A DNA stretch of 64,000 bases, taken from Pseudarthrobacter oxydans (GTDB taxonomy: Bacteria > Actinomycetota > Actinomycetes > Actinomycetales > Micrococcaceae). Positions 59,225 through 64,000 of this stretch are shown here, one piece after another. The number at the start of each line of letters is the position of its first letter. Position 1 is the stretch's first letter. The notes below the pieces were generated by a model, which worked only from the letters and a program-made list of their open reading frames with translations, was not told the DNA's origin and did not search any database. A program made the translations under genes and the position numbers. Location of the stretch: positions 1-64,000 of the forward strand of contig NZ_JABTYH010000028.1 of assembly GCF_013314975.1 (NCBI RefSeq), read 5' to 3'.

Positions 59225-61672
59225 TCAGTCCGCTGAGCGGCCGGCCAGGCGCCGCTGGAAGTACCGGATTGCTTCGATGATGAGGCTGCCGCCCACTGCC
59301 ACCGTGACCGAAACGGCCAGGAGGTCAGGGGGCGGCCAGTCGAGCCGGAGGAACTCCTTTGCCGGTGGCACGGTGAACAGGAGCGCCAGGCCGGCGTACA
59401 TGCCGGCCAGGATGAGGGTCTTCATCCAGGTGAGGGGCCGGGATGCGGTCACGAGGATCCAGGAGGCCACCAGGGCCAGGGTGATGACGGCGGCAGGCTG
59501 CGTGGCCTCGGCGCTGCCTGGTGCGGCGGAGCGAGCGTACAGGCTGACAGCCAGCACACACAGGGCGCCGCACACCCCGGCCGGCACCGAGAACGCCAGG
59601 GAGCGCTTCAGGAATCCGGGCTCATAACGCTGCGCACTGGGTTGCAGTGCCAGGAAGAACGCCGGCAGGCCGATGGTCAGGCCGTCAAGGACTGACATCT
59701 GGCGCGGAAGGTACGGAAAGGGCCAGAGGAGCAGGGCAAACGTCAACGAGATGACCGTGATGTAGACGGTCTTGCTGAGGAACACCATGGAAACCCGCTC
59801 GATGTTGCTGATGGCCCTGCGGCCCTCGGCAACAACCGCCGGCAGCCTGTCGAAGCGCCCGTCCAGGAGGACCAGGCGGGCTACTGCCTTGGTGGCCGGA
59901 GACGCGGTGTCCATGGCAATGCCCAGATCGGCTTCCTTGAGTGCCAGGACGTCGTTGACCCCGTCGCCGGTCATGGCCACCGTGTGTCCGCGCCGCTTCA
60001 GGGCCTGGACCATGTCCCTCTTCTGGGAAGGGGTTACGCTTCCAAAAACGTGATGCTTCTCCACCGTTTCCTCCAGCAGCAGCGGGTCCGCGGGCAGTTC
60101 CCGGGCGTCGTAGGCCCCGCCCGGTCCAAGGCCAACCGCGCGCGCGAGGACCGCCACTGTGCGGGGGTCGTCACCGGAGATGATCTTCAAGGCAACCCCC
60201 TGCTGCCGGAAGTAGGCAAGGGTCCCTGGTGCCTCCTTGCGGATATCCTCGCGGAAGGTCAGCAGCACCACGGGAACAAGTCCAGCGGGCAGGCGGCCGC
60301 CTTGCGCGGGTACCGGCAGGGGCCCGGGCAGGTGGGCGAGCGCCAGCGTCCGCAGGCCCGTGGAGGCCAGCGCCGCGGCGCTCCGGCGGGCGGGGGCGCC
60401 GGACGACGATTCCTCCAGTACGAAATCCGGGGCCCCAAGGACCCAGGTTCCGGCGGCCGGCGAGCCTGGCGGGAACGTCACCGAGCTCCATTTCAGGGCA
60501 GAGGTGAAGGGCACGGAGGAAGCCTCCGGCAGAACATCGGCCGCGGGAAAAGCATCACCGATGGATTTGGCGGTGGTACTGGCTTCCTCGTTGGCGCCGA
60601 ACCACTCAAGGGCCTTCCGCCACCCCTCGGCCGGCGGGACACCGGCGCCGTGCACGGCGTCGAATGTCATGGCGCCGGAGGACAAGGTCCCGGTCTTGTC
60701 CAGGCACAGGACATCCACCCTCGCCAGGACCTCAACGGCCGCAAGCTCCTGGACCAGGACCATATGGCCGGCAAGCCTGACCCCGCCCACCGCAAAAGCC
60801 ACGCTGGTGAGCAGGACCAGGCCAAGGGGAATCATGGACATGATGCTGGCCACCAGGCCTACCGCCGCAGGTATCCACTGTCCGGAGCTGAGGGCGGCCT
60901 CCCAGCCGCCGGCGTTCCGGACCTGGGCGTGGGTGACCAGGACGGCAGTCGGCAGCAGCAGCCAGGTGATGACCCGCAGCACCTTGTCCAGGCCGGAGCG
61001 TATCTCGGACGTGACCAGGGCGAACCGTCTGGCTTCGGCAGTCAGTTTGAAGGCGAACGTGTCCGGTCCCACCCGGACCACCACCGCCCGCCCGTTGCCA
61101 GCCATGATCAGTGACCCGGACAGGAGCACTGCTCCCGGTTGCTTGGGAACCGGGGCCGACTCACCGGTCAAAAAGGATTCATCCGCCTCCACGTACCCGC
61201 CGTCCAGGAGCCGCACGTCAGCGGCCACCTGTTCCCCGGCGCTGAGCAGGACGATGTCATCCGGAACCAGGGCCTCCGCCGGGATCAGCCGGGGGCTGCC
61301 GTCCCGGATGACCCTGCTCTGTGCCGCGTGGAGAATGGCCAGTCTGTCCAGGGACTGCTTGGCGCGGTATTCCTGGATGATTCCGATCAGGGAATTCCCC
61401 AGCGCCGAGAAGCCAAAGAGTGCATCCCGCCACTGGTCCAGCACCAGCAGCAGGACGAAGCAGGCCGCCACGATGGCGTTGAAAAGGGTCAGGACGTTCG
61501 CCCGGACAATGTCCCACGCACTGCGGGTGGTTGCCCCGGGGATGCTGTTGATCCGTCCCGCGTTGGTCCGTGCCAGGACCTCGGCGGAGCTGAGTCCGTC
61601 CAGCCCCGGCCGTCCCGCTGGGCCGCCGGAGTCCACGTGCCGCCCGGTGCTTTCCCCTGCTTCAAACATCAC
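59225..61672 (-). CDS. HAD-IC family cation-transporting P-type ATPase (CtpE-like)
   Basis: An 815-aa pump: LSSAEVLARTNAGRINSIPG at the N-terminus, ADESFLTGESAPVPKQPGAV in the actuator, SMIPLGLVLLTSVAFAVGGV as the ion-site helix, VDVLCLDKTGTLSSGAMTFD for phosphorylation, and VAMTGDGVNDVLALKEADLG as the hinge. Its closest relatives are CtpE-type proteins, thought to import calcium in mycobacteria. It is preceded by a USP gene (21 nt gap) and a PPOX gene; the three probably form one unit behind the box at 63122. Confidence 0.9.
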   Translation of the reverse strand: MMFEAGESTGRHVDSGGPAGRPGLDGLSSAEVLARTNAGRINSIPGATTRSAWDIVRANVLTLFNAIVAACFVLLLVLDQWRDALFGFSALGNSLIGIIQEYRAKQSLDRLAILHAAQSRVIRDGSPRLIPAEALVPDDIVLLSAGEQVAADVRLLDGGYVEADESFLTGESAPVPKQPGAVLLSGSLIMAGNGRAVVVRVGPDTFAFKLTAEARRFALVTSEIRSGLDKVLRVITWLLLPTAVLVTHAQVRNAGGWEAALSSGQWIPAAVGLVASIMSMIPLGLVLLTSVAFAVGGVRLAGHMVLVQELAAVEVLARVDVLCLDKTGTLSSGAMTFDAVHGAGVPPAEGWRKALEWFGANEEASTTAKSIGDAFPAADVLPEASSVPFTSALKWSSVTFPPGSPAAGTWVLGAPDFVLEESSSGAPARRSAAALASTGLRTLALAHLPGPLPVPAQGGRLPAGLVPVVLLTFREDIRKEAPGTLAYFRQQGVALKIISGDDPRTVAVLARAVGLGPGGAYDARELPADPLLLEETVEKHHVFGSVTPSQKRDMVQALKRRGHTVAMTGDGVNDVLALKEADLGIAMDTASPATKAVARLVLLDGRFDRLPAVVAEGRRAISNIERVSMVFLSKTVYITVISLTFALLLWPFPYLPRQMSVLDGLTIGLPAFFLALQPSAQRYEPGFLKRSLAFSVPAGVCGALCVLAVSLYARSAAPGSAEATQPAAVITLALVASWILVTASRPLTWMKTLILAGMYAGLALLFTVPPAKEFLRLDWPPPDLLAVSVTVAVGGSLIIEAIRYFQRRLAGRSAD

Positions 61673-61693
61673 GTGGAGCGCAAAGCCCGCCCG

Positions 61694-62569
61694 TCATGAG
61701 TCATGCCGGGACTTCTTCAGCCGGGTGATGACTGTGGGGCAGGGAGGCTGCGTCAGGACGCCGTGCGCCGTTGATCCGAGCAGGAGCCTGCCAAAGCTTC
61801 CCCTGCCCCGGCTGCCCAGGACCAGCATCCTGGCGTTCGCGGCTGCGCGGACCAGGGCGTCTGCAGGTTCCATAACGGTTTCCAGGACTGCGTGGACCAC
61901 AAGGCCCGGGTAGTCCTGGCGGAGCCCCGCCACAGTCTCGGACAGGACAACCTGTTCCTCTTCCACCACATGTCCGGCGAAGCTGCTGGAGGGCAGGCCC
62001 GCCTTGATCCAGCGGTTGGGGCCGGTGAACGCGTACAGGACGGTGAGTTCCTCACCCAGCGCATCAGCCTCGGCCGCGGCGAACGCCACGGCCTGCGTGG
62101 ACTCCCTCGACCCGTCCACACCCACCACCACACCCTGCCCGCCGCCCTGGCCTGCCCCGATCACGGCCACCGGGGATTCGGCCGTGGCTGCTGCCTGGAG
62201 GGCCCGGTCGGTCAGCGCACCTCGGGAGTGGCCGCTGCTGCCCAGGACCAGCATCGAGGCGTTTTCCGAGTACTTGCCAAGGGATGCCCCAACGCTTCCT
62301 TCCAGCAGTTCGAGCGAAACCTGAAGGTCAGGTTCTGCGCTGCGCACCGTTTCTCCGGCTTCTTCCAGCATGTCCATCGCCGACTTGCGCAGGACGTCGA
62401 TGTAGGGGAGCGCTTCTATCCTTTCGCCTGCCATCCAGCGGTCGTCGAGGACATGGAGGATGGCCAACGGCACCTTTTGCCTTCGGGCACGGGCGGCTGC
62501 CCACTGCAGGGCCGTCCTGGAAGGGGCGGAGTCGGAGATGCCGACGGCGACGGGCTTGTGTGCGTCCAT
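61694..62569 (-). CDS. Universal stress protein, tandem UspA domains (second copy)
   Basis: A 291-aa protein with two UspA domains. The first starts PVAVGISDSAPSRTALQWAA and has the loop GSSGHSRGALTDRALQ. The second starts GVVVGVDGSRESTQAVAFAA and has GSRGRGSFGRLLLGST, a full ATP-binding motif. It is a paralogue of the gene at 38839. It lies between the PPOX gene (55 nt) and the CtpE-like ATPase (21 nt). Confidence 0.93.
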   Translation of the reverse strand: MDAHKPVAVGISDSAPSRTALQWAAARARRQKVPLAILHVLDDRWMAGERIEALPYIDVLRKSAMDMLEEAGETVRSAEPDLQVSLELLEGSVGASLGKYSENASMLVLGSSGHSRGALTDRALQAAATAESPVAVIGAGQGGGQGVVVGVDGSRESTQAVAFAAAEADALGEELTVLYAFTGPNRWIKAGLPSSSFAGHVVEEEQVVLSETVAGLRQDYPGLVVHAVLETVMEPADALVRAAANARMLVLGSRGRGSFGRLLLGSTAHGVLTQPPCPTVITRLKKSRHDS

Positions 62570-62624
62570 GGGTGACCTTCCGTGGTGCTGCTGGTGCTGA
62601 CAGTTCTTAATACCGGGCAGGGCT

Positions 62625-63086
62625 TCAGGCCCTGTCGGCCGGTTCCTGCGGGGCCCACCACCGGGTTGGCGGGGCGATAACGAATCTCCTCCCGGTGATT
62701 TCCTCGGGCGTTACCCGGATGAGGCTGTCCTTGGCCCCTGCCTGCCAGGGAGACAAACCTGCGTCGGAGGCATCCTGGAAGTCCTCGGTGTCGTCCACGA
62801 CTGCAGCGTGCCCCTTCACCACCACGCTCCACGCAATGGTGCCGTACTGGTTCAGCCCGTCGGCCTCCAGAGACACTGCCTTGCGGCCGGCCACTGCATC
62901 CATCTTCGTTCCCGGGCCGGTGCGGATGAGCAGGGTGCCGTTGCTGGGCACGAAGTTGACGGGGAAGATCTCCACCGTGTCGCCGCGGGTAAAGGCCATC
63001 CGGCACACGGACGTTGACCGCAGGTATCTCCAGCAGTCATGCACTCCAAGGTTTTCGGGTTCCGGTTCTGTTGCGGCTGTGTCCAT
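62625..63086 (-). CDS. PPOX-class FMN-binding split-barrel protein (copy 3)
   Basis: A 153-aa paralogue of the products at 44620 and 45235: CWRYLRSTSVCRMAFTRGDT, EIFPVNFVPSNGTLLIRTGP, GTKMDAVAGRKAVSLEADGL, WSVVVKGHAAVV, RVTPEEITGRRFVI. The DosR-like box is 35 nt upstream, and TAGGCT lies 6 nt before the ATG with no Shine-Dalgarno. It is the first gene of a probable PPOX-USP-ATPase operon. Confidence 0.9.
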   Translation of the reverse strand: MDTAATEPEPENLGVHDCWRYLRSTSVCRMAFTRGDTVEIFPVNFVPSNGTLLIRTGPGTKMDAVAGRKAVSLEADGLNQYGTIAWSVVVKGHAAVVDDTEDFQDASDAGLSPWQAGAKDSLIRVTPEEITGRRFVIAPPTRWWAPQEPADRA

Positions 63087-63121
63087 GGCCGTAGCCTAGG
63101 CCGCGGAGCGGGGCCGGGCTA

Positions 63122-63135
63122 GGGAAGAAGGTCCT
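63122..63135. promoter_or_regulatory. DosR-like box, PPOX copy 3/USP/ATPase promoter
   Basis: GGGAAGAAGGTCCT, 35 nt before the ATG at 63086. The left half is weaker than in other boxes, but the spacing fits the common pattern. Confidence 0.55.
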
Positions 63136-63338
63136 GCTGCAGCCGGTCCCGGCGGCAGCTGGAATCCGGCGTTCCAAAAATGGGGCATTTCAGACCTTGA
63201 CTTCCTCTCCTAGACTGGTGCCGGGACGTCGCTTCGTACTCAGGCAGAAGCGGCGTTGCCGGGGGAACCACTTCCCGGACGCGTGCAACACCGCTGAGGG
63301 CCCGCAACGACGCAGGCACTTTCCACAGGAGGTCGGAC

Positions 63339-64000
63339 ATGAGCACTGAGCCGTGGAGCTCTCCCATGAAGGAACGGGCCGAAGACCTCCTCCGGGACTT
63401 CGTAGCCCGCGCAGATGAGCTTCTGCAAACCCAGGAACGAATGAACGGCCTTCTTGCCGCCGTCGTTGCCCTTGCCCAGGACCTGAGCCTGGAAGCCGTG
63501 CTGGACCGCCTTGTCCGGTCAGCGTGTGAACTGGTGGGTGCGAAGTACGGCGCCATGGGGGTGATCGCGGAGGACCGCAGCTTGAGCCACTTCATCACCG
63601 TTGGAGTCGACGAAGAGGACATCCGGTCCATTGGTGACCTGCCTACGGGGCACGGGGTCCTGGGACACCTCATCCGGGAGCCGCGGCCGTTGAGGCTCCA
63701 CGACCTCGGCCAGCACCCCATGGCCTCAGGCTTTCCTCCCAACCATCCCCCGATGAACACCTTTCTTGGAGTGCCGGTCCGTGTCCGGGACGAAGTGTTC
63801 GGAAACCTCTACCTGACGGAAAAGGACGGCGGGCAGGACTTCACGCCGGAGGATGAAGACCTTGCCGTGGCCCTGGCCGCCGCTGCCGGGGTGGCCATCC
63901 AGAATGCCCGGCTGTTCGAGGACAGCAAGCGGCGCCAAAAATGGCTGGAGGCGGGGATGGAACTGAGCAGCAGGCTGATCATGGCGCCGCATCCCGGAGA
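63339..64000 (+). CDS. DosS/DevS-like GAF-domain sensor histidine kinase, N-terminal part (cut by window end)
   Basis: The frame is open to the window edge, with 220 residues visible. ATG 63339 has AGGAGG 6 nt upstream. After a helical start (MKERAEDLLRDFVARADELL) comes a GAF domain very like GAF-A of mycobacterial DosS/DosT: LDRLVRSACELVGAKYGAMG, LPTGHGVLGHLIREP, GFPPNHPPMNTFLGVPVRVR, EVFGNLYLTEKDGGQDF, AAAAGVAIQNARLFEDSKRR. In mycobacteria this GAF holds heme that senses O2, NO and CO, the proximal His being in the same region as NHPPM here. The second GAF and kinase domains would lie outside. It probably controls the boxes described in this window. Confidence 0.88.
   Translation, partial: MSTEPWSSPMKERAEDLLRDFVARADELLQTQERMNGLLAAVVALAQDLSLEAVLDRLVRSACELVGAKYGAMGVIAEDRSLSHFITVGVDEEDIRSIGDLPTGHGVLGHLIREPRPLRLHDLGQHPMASGFPPNHPPMNTFLGVPVRVRDEVFGNLYLTEKDGGQDFTPEDEDLAVALAAAAGVAIQNARLFEDSKRRQKWLEAGMELSSRLIMAPHPG

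Noticed and set aside
60237..61913. 558-codon plus-strand frame
   Set aside because: Antisense to the CtpE-like ATPase; Arg/Ser/Ala-rich shadow composition.
62570..62585. GTGACCTTCCGTGG as a further DosR-like box before the second tandem USP gene
   Set aside because: The right half does not fit and it touches the start codon; the gene is better explained as second in an operon.

Overview
The window is high-GC, gene-dense DNA from an actinobacterium, most probably an Arthrobacter or Pseudarthrobacter type Micrococcaceae. The case rests on a class Ib nrdHIEF cluster very close to the mycobacterial one, the actinobacterial trio of SCO1664-like, DUF3090 and MSMEG_4193-like genes, a DUF222/HNH gene, frequent GTG/TTG starts and many ATGA overlaps. 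No rRNA, tRNA, CRISPR array, transposase or phage gene was seen.

Left part (1-21 kb): the end of a VWA/TPR membrane-protein pair; metF-metE behind a structured leader; a DUF2004 gene and a LysR regulator; an operon of FAD oxidoreductase, DUF1365 protein and cyclopropane-fatty-acid synthase; nrdH-nrdI-nrdE-nrdF with NrdR-like and DnaA-like sites upstream; the SCO1664/DUF3090/phosphatase operon; a frameshifted lipoprotein; a cytochrome P450; and a UBP-type zinc-finger gene divergent from a receiver/thioredoxin-reductase-like flavoprotein that lacks its usual catalytic residues.

Middle part (21-37 kb): accessory genes. There is a decayed SRPBCC copy near an intact one, orphan genes, a NERD protein, a DUF222/HNH protein, an alpha/beta hydrolase, a LacI-controlled fructan/sucrose locus (LacI, binding protein, two permeases, GH32), two membrane proteins (one frameshifted), and an HNH nuclease with a possible modified-base-reading N-terminus.

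Right part (37-64 kb): a dormancy/hypoxia island that resembles the mycobacterial DosR (DevR) regulon. It holds three universal stress proteins, three PPOX flavoproteins, three P-type ATPases of different classes, Hsp20, two zinc alcohol dehydrogenases, PEP synthase, a HAD-GH65 fusion, phosphofructokinase, a flavodoxin (frameshifted) and, at the edge, the start of a DosS/DevS-like GAF sensor. Eleven 14-bp sites fitting GGGnCCT-AGGnCCC lie before these transcription units. Six of them sit 35-36 nt before a start codon that lacks a well-placed Shine-Dalgarno, which suggests leaderless, co-regulated mRNAs. The genes would together remodel redox, ion and sugar-phosphate metabolism when oxygen falls.

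Three genes carry single-base frameshifts (lipoprotein, Pr6Pr membrane protein, flavodoxin). This may be biology or residual sequencing error.
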